Shown: one piece after another, positions 1 to 4,980 of the stretch
Position numbering within the stretch: the stretch's first letter is position 1
Layout: every line of letters begins with the position of its first letter
DNA from: Steroidobacteraceae bacterium
Lineage (GTDB): Bacteria; Pseudomonadota; Gammaproteobacteria; Steroidobacterales; Steroidobacteraceae
Length of the DNA stretch: 5,008 nucleotides
Assembly: GCA_021325695.1 (NCBI GenBank)
Contig: JAJTCR010000154.1
Location: forward strand, 1 to 5,008
Reading direction: 5' to 3'
Position numbers and translations under genes: made by a program
Notes under the pieces: model-generated
The model's input: only the letters and a program-made list of their open reading frames with translations
The model's database searches: none
Told to the model about the DNA's origin: nothing

Positions 1-55
1 AGCAGAGCGCCGCACCTTCGGCCGAGCAGCCCACGATGCCGATGTGGAGAGGCAT
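1..55 (-). CDS. Asp/Glu racemase-family protein, N-terminal fragment (runs off the window)
   Basis: Reading leftward from the ATG at 55-53, the frame stays open to the window edge and gives MPLHIGIVGCSAEGAALC. This looks like the start of the aspartate/glutamate (Asp/Glu/hydantoin) racemase family: a short beta strand (HIGIVGC) followed by a Ser-Ala-Glu-Gly-Ala-Ala-Leu-Cys stretch, as in members I know that begin 'IGIVACSAEGAALCYRTI'. Such enzymes are cytoplasmic and interconvert L- and D-amino acids with a pair of cysteines. Those catalytic residues cannot be assessed here because only 18 codons are visible. An AAAGGA sequence lies about 10 nt before the ATG. The -10 element of the nearest promoter is only 6 nt from the ATG, so the message may be leaderless. 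The gene follows the ferritin-like genes on the same strand but is separated by a strong hairpin and has its own promoter. The family call rests on the N-terminus only. Confidence 0.6.
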   Translation of the reverse strand, partial: MPLHIGIVGCSAEGAALC

Positions 56-61
56 GAATCG

Positions 62-89
62 ATTATCCTTTCGCACCCGCGCTGGTCAA
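62..89 (-). promoter_or_regulatory. sigma70-like promoter of the racemase-family gene
   Basis: On the minus strand, TTGACC (84-89, 5 of 6 matches to TTGACA) is followed by a 16-bp spacer and GATAAT (62-67, 5 of 6 matches to TATAAT). This is the best hexamer pair I found in the window. The -10 element ends 6 nt before the ATG at 55, so transcription would be expected to begin at or next to the A of the start codon. That predicts a leaderless transcript and keeps this gene independent of the ferritin-like genes upstream. Confidence 0.5.
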
Positions 90-171
90 TGCACCGCGGG
101 GTCCTTCAGCGTCCAAGGATCGCCTCTGGAACCTACCGTGGAGCGCCTGGGTCACCTGAGCCGGCGCGCGA

Positions 172-208
172 GGTCACCCTCTCTCGCAGACGCGAGAGAG
201 GGTGGACC
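172..208. repeat. long inverted-repeat hairpin, probable dispersed intergenic repeat and possible terminator
   Basis: Positions 175-187 (CACCCTCTCTCGC) pair perfectly with 192-204 (GCGAGAGAGGGTG) across the 4-nt loop AGAC, giving a 13-bp stem. Three more pairs (172-174 with 206-208) extend it past a bulged G at 205. It starts 56 bases beyond the stop codon of the 261-aa ferritin-like gene and before the racemase promoter, so it sits at a transcription boundary. No run of T follows it on either strand, so it is not a textbook intrinsic terminator. The CACCCTCTC...GAGAGGGTG pattern resembles short palindromes scattered between genes in many GC-rich proteobacteria, where they may end or stabilise transcripts. 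Copy number in this genome cannot be seen here. Confidence 0.7.
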
Positions 209-227
209 GGGATTTGGAACGATGTGT

Positions 228-246
228 GCCCCCCAAGGGCGGGGGC
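228..246. other. GC-rich stem-loop just past the ferritin-like operon
   Basis: GCCCCC at 228-233 can pair with GGGGGC at 241-246 around a 7-nt loop, 17 bases beyond the TAG stop (266-264) of the 261-aa ferritin-like gene. There is no T run after it on the minus strand. It could protect the 3' end or help terminate together with the stronger hairpin at 172-208, but a six-pair all-GC stem can arise by chance in such sequence. Confidence 0.3.
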
Positions 247-263
247 CGGGTGGACAAATCTTC

Positions 264-1049
264 CTAGTGTCCCACGGCCGGGGTGGCCCCGCTTTGGCCC
301 AGCACCAGCGCAGTGTGCCAATGGCGAATGACCTGCAGGTGCTGTTCCTCGTGCGCGAGCGCGTCGCGGAAATCGCGCGCCATCTCTTTCTGGTTCAGCG
401 CGTCCGCAAGTTGCGCCAGCAGGTCCCAGCTCGCAACGTCGGTCAGTTCGGCGGTGAGCACCGCCGCGACACACTGCGCAATACTGGTGCGCGGATCCGT
501 GACGGTCTGGATCAATCCCGTCGACATCATGCCGACGGCGTCGGCGGAGGGCGTCTGCGCGGTGGGATCACCGCCGAGCTGCTGGATCGCTGCGGAGACG
601 AGCCTGAAGTGATCGGCTTCCTGATTGCGAAACGTGGTCAGCGTCGCCTCCGTGACGGGCGTCTGATCGCGCTTCGTGCGACTCGACTTCTGGTTGCCGA
701 ATTCGGCGCGGTACTTGGTCAGCAGTGCGTCGTACAGCCGCGTGCCGCCACGTTCATAGGCCGCGCGCTCGGACAGCTTGTCCATGAACACCTGCAGGCG
801 TTCGCCCTTGACCAGTTTCGCGGCGCTCTTCGCCACGCCGACCGGCGTGACGGGTGCGGGGACCGTGCCGAGTGCCTCTGCCTCGGCGATGTACTCCGCG
901 CGGGTTTCCGCGAGGCCGCCTCGCAAGGGGTCCGGCGGGAGCGACTCCGCGAACTGTCCGCCCCCTGCCTCCAGCAGGTCCTGTGAATCCGCCGGCGACA
1001 TCTGCATGCCTGTCCGGTTCCTGAGCGAAATGCTCGTCGCGTCTTTCAT
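264..1049 (-). CDS. ferritin-like domain protein, single diiron-type unit (261 aa)
   Basis: The start is the ATG at 1049-1047, with GGGGAG (1057-1062) 7 nt upstream. An in-frame ATG at 1067 would overlap that ribosome site and lacks one of its own. The protein has the ligand pattern of a ferritin-like four-helix bundle: Glu99 in helix 1 (YERGGTRLYDALL), E144-A-D-H147 in helix 2, Glu201 in helix 3 (TAELTDVASWDLL) and E234-E-Q-H237 in helix 4. Two Glu plus two ExxH motifs is the classic carboxylate-bridged diiron site, so metal binding is well supported. The reaction (ferroxidase, peroxide removal, other oxidation) is not shown. About 90 residues precede the bundle and have no recognised domain, and a Lys/Arg-rich stretch (residues 117-128) separates helices 1 and 2. 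No signal peptide or membrane segment is seen, so it is probably cytoplasmic. It begins 20 nt after the stop of the two-domain ferritin-like gene and should be translated from the same mRNA. Confidence 0.85.
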   Translation of the reverse strand: MKDATSISLRNRTGMQMSPADSQDLLEAGGGQFAESLPPDPLRGGLAETRAEYIAEAEALGTVPAPVTPVGVAKSAAKLVKGERLQVFMDKLSERAAYERGGTRLYDALLTKYRAEFGNQKSSRTKRDQTPVTEATLTTFRNQEADHFRLVSAAIQQLGGDPTAQTPSADAVGMMSTGLIQTVTDPRTSIAQCVAAVLTAELTDVASWDLLAQLADALNQKEMARDFRDALAHEEQHLQVIRHWHTALVLGQSGATPAVGH

Positions 1050-1069
1050 ACGTGTTCTCCCCGCCACGG

Positions 1070-2239
1070 TCAGGCGGCCTTGTGGAAGCGGTTGAGTTCC
1101 GTGCCGGGCGCCCAGCGATAGCCCTCGGCCACGCGCTCGCTCGGCGAACCGTCCGCGTTGACGATTTCACGGTAGGCGATCGACGCTTCGGATTCGTCCT
1201 CGAGCGCCACGATCTCCTCGCCGTCCGCGCGCAGGTCGACCTCGTTGGCAAGTGTCTCGCGCACGAATTCGCGGTTGCTCTCGTACGGGAACGGCTCGGG
1301 CAGCTCGGCTTCGAAGATTTCCTCGACCCCACGCCCTTCGATCTTCTCGAACAGCCGTGCCACGGCATGGAACTGGCCCAGCTCGTAGTCGCACATGCGT
1401 TCCCAGATCTGCTTGATGCGCGGATTGGTCTCCTGCTGCGCGCAGCCGTAATAGTTGTAGGCCTCGTTCGCCTCGTGGAGCAGCCAGTCCTCCAGCAGCG
1501 GCGTGGTCGGGTCGAGCAGCGATTCGTACTGCGTCACGTGCTGCTCCTCGATCGACGCGATTTCCGCGTAGAGCTGCCGCGCGAGCGGGTCCGCGAAGGT
1601 CGGACCAATGTTCATGTAGTAGTCGTGCGTCTGGTGTTCACCCGCGGTGATCGTCAGGGCGTGCAGCTTGCTCAACGTTTCGGCCGCCAGCCGGTCGAAC
1701 GGCCTGCGCACGTTGTCGACGGGACGGCGGTGCTCCACCACCGTGGGTCGGCCGGCCAGGATGTCGGTGTAGCACTGCAGGATGTTGTTGGCGTCCATCC
1801 CGTTCAGGCGGTCGAGCAATGCCGAGTAGCGGTAGAGGTGGTCGAAGTCCTCGAGCAGGCCGAAGCGAAGGTTCTGCGCGATGTACGGATCCGGTTCGCG
1901 GCGCGCGAGCGCGGCCGTGACCTCGATCGCAACCTGCTCGTACGCGATCGTGGTCTCGAGCGGAGAATGGTCCGCGCCGAGCAGCCAGTTGATCATCGTC
2001 GCCTGATGCTGTTCCACCCGGCGCGCTTCGGCCAGCGGAACACGCAGTTCGAGGTTGCGGCGAGCGGCGGCATGACCGAAGCGCAGCGCTTCGTTCTCGA
2101 TGCCGTTCATGAGGATGATTCGGACCCGCGTGAATGCGTCGTCGTCGAGCTTGCTGATCGGCGCCTGCACGAGCTCGCGCCACGTGAATTGCTGGCGGTC
2201 GAGCGGCGTGCCTCGATTTTCGAGAAGGTTCAGGGGCAT
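1070..2239 (-). CDS. tandem ferritin-like domain protein (389 aa, two predicted units)
   Basis: The start is the ATG at 2239-2237, with AAAGGAGA (2245-2252) ideally spaced upstream. The frame stays open for 79 more codons upstream, but that part is low-complexity GC-driven sequence and lacks a ribosome site. Two helical bundles are predicted. Unit 1 (about residues 35-145) carries Glu48/Glu50/His56, Glu76 and His78, Glu101/Glu106, and Glu130 with His134. Unit 2 (about 183-302) carries Glu201/His202, E231-E-Q-H234, Glu256/Glu259, and Glu286 with His291. Only E231-H234 has strict ExxH spacing. At the matching place in unit 1 the Glu is Val75 (VEQH), so unit 1 may bind metal differently or not at all. 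A Glu-rich tail (about 302-389, ending in LNRFHKAA) matches no domain I know. It is soluble in appearance, with no signal peptide. It sits directly upstream of the second ferritin-like gene, and the two products may act together. Ferritin-like fold likely; function unknown. Confidence 0.8.
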   Translation of the reverse strand: MPLNLLENRGTPLDRQQFTWRELVQAPISKLDDDAFTRVRIILMNGIENEALRFGHAAARRNLELRVPLAEARRVEQHQATMINWLLGADHSPLETTIAYEQVAIEVTAALARREPDPYIAQNLRFGLLEDFDHLYRYSALLDRLNGMDANNILQCYTDILAGRPTVVEHRRPVDNVRRPFDRLAAETLSKLHALTITAGEHQTHDYYMNIGPTFADPLARQLYAEIASIEEQHVTQYESLLDPTTPLLEDWLLHEANEAYNYYGCAQQETNPRIKQIWERMCDYELGQFHAVARLFEKIEGRGVEEIFEAELPEPFPYESNREFVRETLANEVDLRADGEEIVALEDESEASIAYREIVNADGSPSERVAEGYRWAPGTELNRFHKAA

Positions 2240-2563
2240 CGTGGTCTCCTTTGAAGGGGGGCAGATGCTTGGGCGCGCGGCGAGATATGTCTGTGAGCGG
2301 TACCCCGCCAACCGATGTGCGCGACGGCTGACTCGCAACGAGCCGTAAAGCGACGACGCGGCCTGGCCCTGGAGGCGTCGATCGGCCCCCGGGGCAGCCT
2401 GACCACCGCCACGGATGCCTACAAGTTCCCGCGTGAAGGACACCGAAGCCGGAGTCTCGACGCAACGCACAAGCAACGGGGGTTCGTCAGCAGGCCCCTG
2501 CGATCAACGTCTGGGCGCGCCGCTGGAGAAGCTCGGCTCGGGTTCCAGGCGCGACAGCAGTCG
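2240..2563. other. 324-base intergenic stretch ahead of the ferritin-like pair; no gene seen
   Basis: This lies between the stop of the DUF4287 gene and the start of the 389-aa ferritin-like gene, both on the minus strand. Frames crossing it on either strand give Arg/Pro/Ala-rich translations with no family resemblance and no convincing ribosome site. The only clear element is the AAAGGAGA ribosome site at 2245-2252. A weak promoter-like pair on the minus strand (TTGGCG at 2306-2311 and CATATC at 2284-2289, 16-bp spacer) matches only 3 of 6 bases each. A local CCCCGGGG palindrome lies near 2390-2397. Its length makes a separate promoter for the ferritin-like pair likely, but I could not place one. 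Confidence 0.5.
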
Positions 2564-2773
2564 TCACTTCTCGCGCGACAGGAAGCCCGCGACCGCCGCG
2601 TTCGCATGACCATGACCCATGCCATGACTGGCCTTGAGGTACGCGACCATTTCCATGTGCTTCATGCCGCCGAGCTTCGCGAGAGCCGAGAACCAGTAAT
2701 CCATCGGTCGTCCATACTTCTTTTCGATCGAGGGAAAGTACGACGCCGGCCCCTTGACTCGACCGTTCTCCAT
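2564..2773 (-). CDS. DUF4287 family protein (69 aa)
   Basis: The start is the ATG at 2773-2771, with CAGGAG (2781-2786) 7 nt upstream. The 69-residue product matches DUF4287 as I know it: an N-terminal KGPASYFPSIEKKYGRP block (residues 7-23) followed by a helix and a C-terminal KHMEMVAYLKASHGMGHGHANA block (38-59), which is His/Gly-rich with His50, His54 and His56. The biochemical role of this family is unknown. The His cluster could bind metal, but that is only a guess. The length suits a stand-alone DUF4287 protein, and nothing seems truncated. Only 33 nt separate it from the stop of the upstream DoxX-like gene on the same strand, so the two are probably co-transcribed and may fall under the divergent MarR regulator. 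Confidence 0.85.
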   Translation of the reverse strand: MENGRVKGPASYFPSIEKKYGRPMDYWFSALAKLGGMKHMEMVAYLKASHGMGHGHANAAVAGFLSREK

Positions 2774-2806
2774 GTTGGATCTCCTGAAGGATCGCTTCCG
2801 GGTGAG

Positions 2807-3202
2807 TCACACGCGGGCAGGCCGGAGCGGCACCAGCCTTCGCAACGCCGGCTCTTCGAGCAGAATCGCGCCCCACATCAGCGCACCGAGATACACGCCG
2901 AACAGCGTGTGGCTGAACACCGGGCTCGCGGCCCGCAGGTGAACCGCGACGGCGCCGCCCAGGAACGCGGTCATCAGCAACGCACCGAGTATGCGCGTGC
3001 GTGGCACGAGCACCATGACGAGGCAGGACAGTTCCAGCAACCCGATCGGCACCACCAGGTTCGCCGACCAGCCGAGGCGGACGAGTGCCTCGGTCGCGAC
3101 GCCTGCACTCGCGAGCTTCGGACCGATCGAGGCCACCAGCAGGAACAGTGCGAACGCGAGCAGCATCGTGCGGCGCGCGAGCAGCAGAGTCGTCGCAGCC
3201 AT
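2807..3202 (-). CDS. DoxX-like integral membrane protein (131 aa)
   Basis: The start is the ATG at 3202-3200, with GGAGGG (3209-3214) 6 nt upstream. An in-frame ATG at 3289 lies among the regulatory repeats upstream of marR and would add 29 residues that do not fit the family. The product is 131 aa with four hydrophobic helices at about 13-30, 48-67, 71-88 and 99-116, the usual size and topology of the DoxX-like family (DoxX_2 type). Typical marks are PKL after helix 1 (residues 28-30) and AFLGGAVAVHLR at the end of helix 3 (79-90). It should be an inner-membrane protein. The molecular function of this family is not well settled; some DoxX relatives are linked to redox or thiol stress. It is divergent from a MarR-family gene with 127 nt between start codons, and lies just upstream of the DUF4287 gene. 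I could not identify a good minus-strand promoter in the intergenic region. Confidence 0.85.
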   Translation of the reverse strand: MAATTLLLARRTMLLAFALFLLVASIGPKLASAGVATEALVRLGWSANLVVPIGLLELSCLVMVLVPRTRILGALLMTAFLGGAVAVHLRAASPVFSHTLFGVYLGALMWGAILLEEPALRRLVPLRPARV

Positions 3203-3282
3203 CGTGGGCCCTCCGTCGTGAACGGCGACTCCGGCGCAGTGCCACGCGGCTGCCCGCGGAATCGCACAGTAGTGTCCAGAAA

Positions 3283-3311
3283 ATGACATACTATCTCGAG
3301 ATCAAGATACT
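3283..3311 (+). promoter_or_regulatory. likely promoter of the MarR-family gene
   Basis: ATGACA (3283-3288, 5 of 6 matches to TTGACA), a 17-bp spacer and GATACT (3306-3311, 4 of 6 matches to TATAAT) form a plausible sigma70 promoter. Transcription would start near 3318, leaving a leader of about 12 nt with GGAG (3318-3321) at its very 5' end. The spacer is filled by the inverted repeat at 3292-3309, so a repressor bound there would block RNA polymerase. Confidence 0.45.
3292..3309. promoter_or_regulatory. candidate MarR operator O1, between the -35 and -10 elements
   Basis: TATCTCGAGATCAAGATA is an 18-bp imperfect inverted repeat in which 7 of 9 base pairs are symmetric about 3300/3301. It also contains the perfect palindrome ATCTCGAGAT (3293-3302). 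Length and symmetry suit a dimeric winged-helix regulator of the MarR family. It shares the pattern TnTCTYGAnnTCAAGAYA with the second repeat at 3321-3342. It lies in the intergenic region shared by marR and the DoxX-like gene, so it could serve both. The regulator is inferred from position. Confidence 0.55.
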
Positions 3312-3320
3312 AACCGCGGA

Positions 3321-3342
3321 GATCTCTTGATGTCAAGACATC
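3321..3342. promoter_or_regulatory. candidate MarR operator O2, overlapping the marR start codon
   Basis: TCTTGA (3325-3330) and TCAAGA (3333-3338) are perfect inverted arms around TG. Three further symmetric pairs (GAT 3321-3323 with ATC 3340-3342) extend it beyond one mismatch. The repeat includes the ATG at 3330-3332. Its centre is 31 bp from that of the repeat at 3292-3309, close to three helical turns, so dimers on both sites would sit on the same face of the DNA. Autorepression is the simplest reading. Confidence 0.5.
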
Positions 3343-3860
3343 GGTCGAACGACGAGTCGCTGCTGGATCACGTCGAGCGTCGACGCCGGCAGTGGTCACG
3401 GGAGTTGCCGGACGTCGACACGGTCGGCATGGCCGTACTCGGCCGCTTGCGGTGGATCACGTTGCAGGTTCGACCGGCGATCGAGCGGGTGTTCGAGCGA
3501 CACGGTCTCGACACCGGCGAGTTCGACGTGCTGGCGACCCTGCTGCGCTCCGGCCCGCCTTACCGACTGCGCCCTACCGAACTCTACAAGTCCCTGATGA
3601 TCTCGTCCGGTGGCCTGACGGATCGACTCACGCGCCTCGAGACCGCCGGCCTCGTCCGCCGCATCCCGAGCGAGTCCGACGCACGCAGCCTGCTGGTCGA
3701 ACTGACGTCGGCGGGGCGAAAGCGCACCGAGATCGCGTTCCGCGAGGACATGGCGGTCGAAAAATCCTTGCTCGCCGCGCTGACCGCCGAGGAACGGGAG
3801 CAGCTTGGGCGACTGCTCGCCCGCCTCGCGGCGCACGTCACCGCACGCGGGGAGTCCTGA
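3330..3860 (+). CDS. MarR-family winged-helix transcriptional regulator (176 aa)
   Basis: The ATG at 3330 is preferred, with GGAG at 3318-3321 8 nt upstream. A TTG at 3327 directly before it would add one residue. The N-terminal helices (about 31-60) should form the dimer interface. The DNA-binding part follows: FDVLATLLRSG (65-75), the recognition region LRPTELYKSLMISSGGLTDRLTRLETAGLVRR (80-111), and the wing SESDARSLLVELTSAGR (114-130) with the near-universal Asp-x-Arg of MarR proteins (Asp117, Arg119). Helices up to residue 172 complete dimerisation. The 30-residue charged N-terminal extension makes it slightly longer than many MarR proteins. There is no conspicuous cysteine for redox sensing, so a small-molecule ligand is more likely. 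It is divergent from the DoxX-like gene, which is the likely target along with itself. The ligand cannot be read from the sequence. Confidence 0.92.
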   Translation: MSRHRSNDESLLDHVERRRRQWSRELPDVDTVGMAVLGRLRWITLQVRPAIERVFERHGLDTGEFDVLATLLRSGPPYRLRPTELYKSLMISSGGLTDRLTRLETAGLVRRIPSESDARSLLVELTSAGRKRTEIAFREDMAVEKSLLAALTAEEREQLGRLLARLAAHVTARGES

Positions 3861-3910
3861 AGTCGCGTCGACGGGCGCGGCGCGGCTCACACCGCAGCAT
3901 TCGAAACTCC

Positions 3911-4957
3911 TCAACCGACGAACCGCCGGCGGTACTCGAACGGAGTGATACCGAGCGCGTCGCGAAAAGCGCGGGACATCGCTTGCTCGTCGGGAAAGCC
4001 GCACTCGCGCGCCACCTGCTTCATGCGCGTGGCGCCGTCCTCGAAGCGCTTGCGTGCCCGCTCGACGCGTGCGCGACGAACGTACGCCGCCGGCGTCGTG
4101 CCGAAGCGTTCATTGAATCGCCGCGCGAAGTGCCGTGCACTCATGCCAGCACGGTCGGCGAGCCGGTCGACCGACAGGCCATGCTCGTCGAGGTGTTCCA
4201 GGATCCACAACTCCAGCCGGCCGAGCGTGTCGTCCGCCTGCTGTGCCTGCAGCAGTCGGCTGAACTGCGACTGGCCGCCCGGTCGCCGCAAGAACATCAC
4301 CAGTTCCTGGGCGACCGCGAGCGCCACCGTGCGGCCCCAGTCCTCCTCGATCATCCCGAGCGCCATGTCCATGCCGGCGGTGACGCCCGCCGACGTGTAG
4401 ACGTTGCCGGCGCGCAGGTACAACGCGTCGGAGTCGACCTGGGCCGTCGGACACTGCCGCGACAGTCGCTCGCAATAGGCCCAGTGGGTGGTCGCGGGAC
4501 GCCCTTCGAGCAACCCGGCCGCGCCGAGCACGAGCGCACCGGTGCAGATGGAGCCCAGCCGCGGAACGCGACCCGCCTGTTCTCGCAGCCAATTGAGCAA
4601 CTCGAGATCCTGCATCGCCGCGACGTACCCCACACCGCCGGTCACCAGCAGCGTGTCGATGTCTTCGTCGATCAGGTCGTGCCACGTGCGTGACACGTGC
4701 AGCGCCAGGCCGCCGGAGGTTCTGAGTGGCCCGGGAGCCTTCGCGACCAATTCGATCGAGTAGCGATCATCGGTCGATGCCAGGCCGTGATCGAACAACC
4801 AGCGACTGCTGCGTGCGAACACTTCGAGCGGACCTGTGATGTCGAGCACCTGTGCGTCCGGGTAACCGACCATCACGACCTTGCGCGCCGCGCGATCGCG
4901 GCGAGGACGTGGCGGGCGAGGCCGGCCGGGAGCTCTGCGGGTGGTGCGCGCATTCAT
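3911..4957 (-). CDS. GlxA-family AraC-type regulator with DJ-1/PfpI domain (348 aa)
   Basis: Two domains are clear. Residues about 26-210 form a DJ-1/PfpI (class I glutamine amidotransferase-like) domain: KVVMVGYPDAQVLDITGPLEVF (26-47), TLLVTGGVG (102-110), and the nucleophile elbow GSICTGALVLGAAGLLEG (135-152) with Cys138, followed by TTHW with His158. Cys138, His158 and an acid such as Glu45 resemble a DJ-1-type catalytic site, although most members of this regulator family are thought to use the domain for ligand sensing. Residues about 250-346 form the AraC DNA-binding domain with two helix-turn-helix units (LSVDRLADRAGMSARHFARR, 261-280, and MKQVARECGFPDEQAMSRAF, 312-331) and the closing GITPFEYRRRF. 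The first 25 residues are Arg/Pro-rich, and no good ribosome site precedes the ATG at 4957, so translation may be leaderless or may begin further in, for example at Met29. The gene converges on marR with 50 nt between stops. Its target genes are not identifiable here. Confidence 0.92.
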   Translation of the reverse strand: MNARTTRRAPGRPRPPRPRRDRAARKVVMVGYPDAQVLDITGPLEVFARSSRWLFDHGLASTDDRYSIELVAKAPGPLRTSGGLALHVSRTWHDLIDEDIDTLLVTGGVGYVAAMQDLELLNWLREQAGRVPRLGSICTGALVLGAAGLLEGRPATTHWAYCERLSRQCPTAQVDSDALYLRAGNVYTSAGVTAGMDMALGMIEEDWGRTVALAVAQELVMFLRRPGGQSQFSRLLQAQQADDTLGRLELWILEHLDEHGLSVDRLADRAGMSARHFARRFNERFGTTPAAYVRRARVERARKRFEDGATRMKQVARECGFPDEQAMSRAFRDALGITPFEYRRRFVG

Positions 4958-4961
4958 GGCC

Positions 4962-4980
4962 GAAAATGATAATGAAATGT
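4962..4980. promoter_or_regulatory. Fur-box-like AT-rich repeat over the likely -10 of the GlxA-like gene
   Basis: GAAAATGATAATGAAATGT matches the 19-bp Fur consensus GATAATGATAATCATTATC at 12 of 19 positions, with GAAAAT and GATAAT as adjacent hexamers. It is a sharp AT-rich island in GC-rich sequence. On the minus strand it contains TATCAT (4966-4971, 5 of 6 matches to TATAAT), which ends 8 nt before the ATG, though no good -35 element is paired with it. The match could also simply reflect an AT-rich promoter, and the site could serve a divergent gene beyond the right edge. Confidence 0.3.

Noticed and set aside
36..986. 316-codon open frame on the plus strand opposite the 261-aa ferritin-like gene
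   Set aside because: It reads through the 172-208 hairpin and has no good ribosome site. The opposite strand encodes a clear ExxH-type protein.
1052..2254. 400-codon open frame on the plus strand opposite the tandem ferritin-like gene
   Set aside because: The translation is Arg/Val/Leu-rich without family features, and it lies antisense to a gene with a strong ribosome site and recognisable helix motifs. It is a by-product of GC-biased codon positions.
2284..2311. Promoter for the ferritin-like pair (TTGGCG / CATATC on the minus strand)
   Set aside because: Each hexamer matches the consensus at only 3 of 6 positions, which is not above chance.
2240..2476. N-terminal extension of the 389-aa ferritin-like protein to an ATG at 2476
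   Set aside because: The extra 79 residues look like translated non-coding DNA, while AAAGGAGA sits at ideal spacing before the ATG at 2239.
2487..3245. 252-codon minus-strand frame across the DUF4287 and DoxX-like genes
   Set aside because: It overlaps both recognised genes in a different frame, with Arg-rich low-complexity translation.
3203..3329. Minus-strand promoter for the DoxX-like gene
   Set aside because: Candidate -10 sequences such as TAGTAT have no acceptable -35 partner, so the site cannot be placed even though one is expected in this region.
3861..3910. Terminator between the convergent marR and GlxA-like genes
   Set aside because: The 50-nt gap has GC-rich short repeats but no stable stem with a T run on either strand.
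3392..4693. 433-codon open frame on the plus strand running from marR across the GlxA-like gene
   Set aside because: It spans two well-recognised genes in other frames and its Arg/His/Ala-rich translation resembles nothing known.
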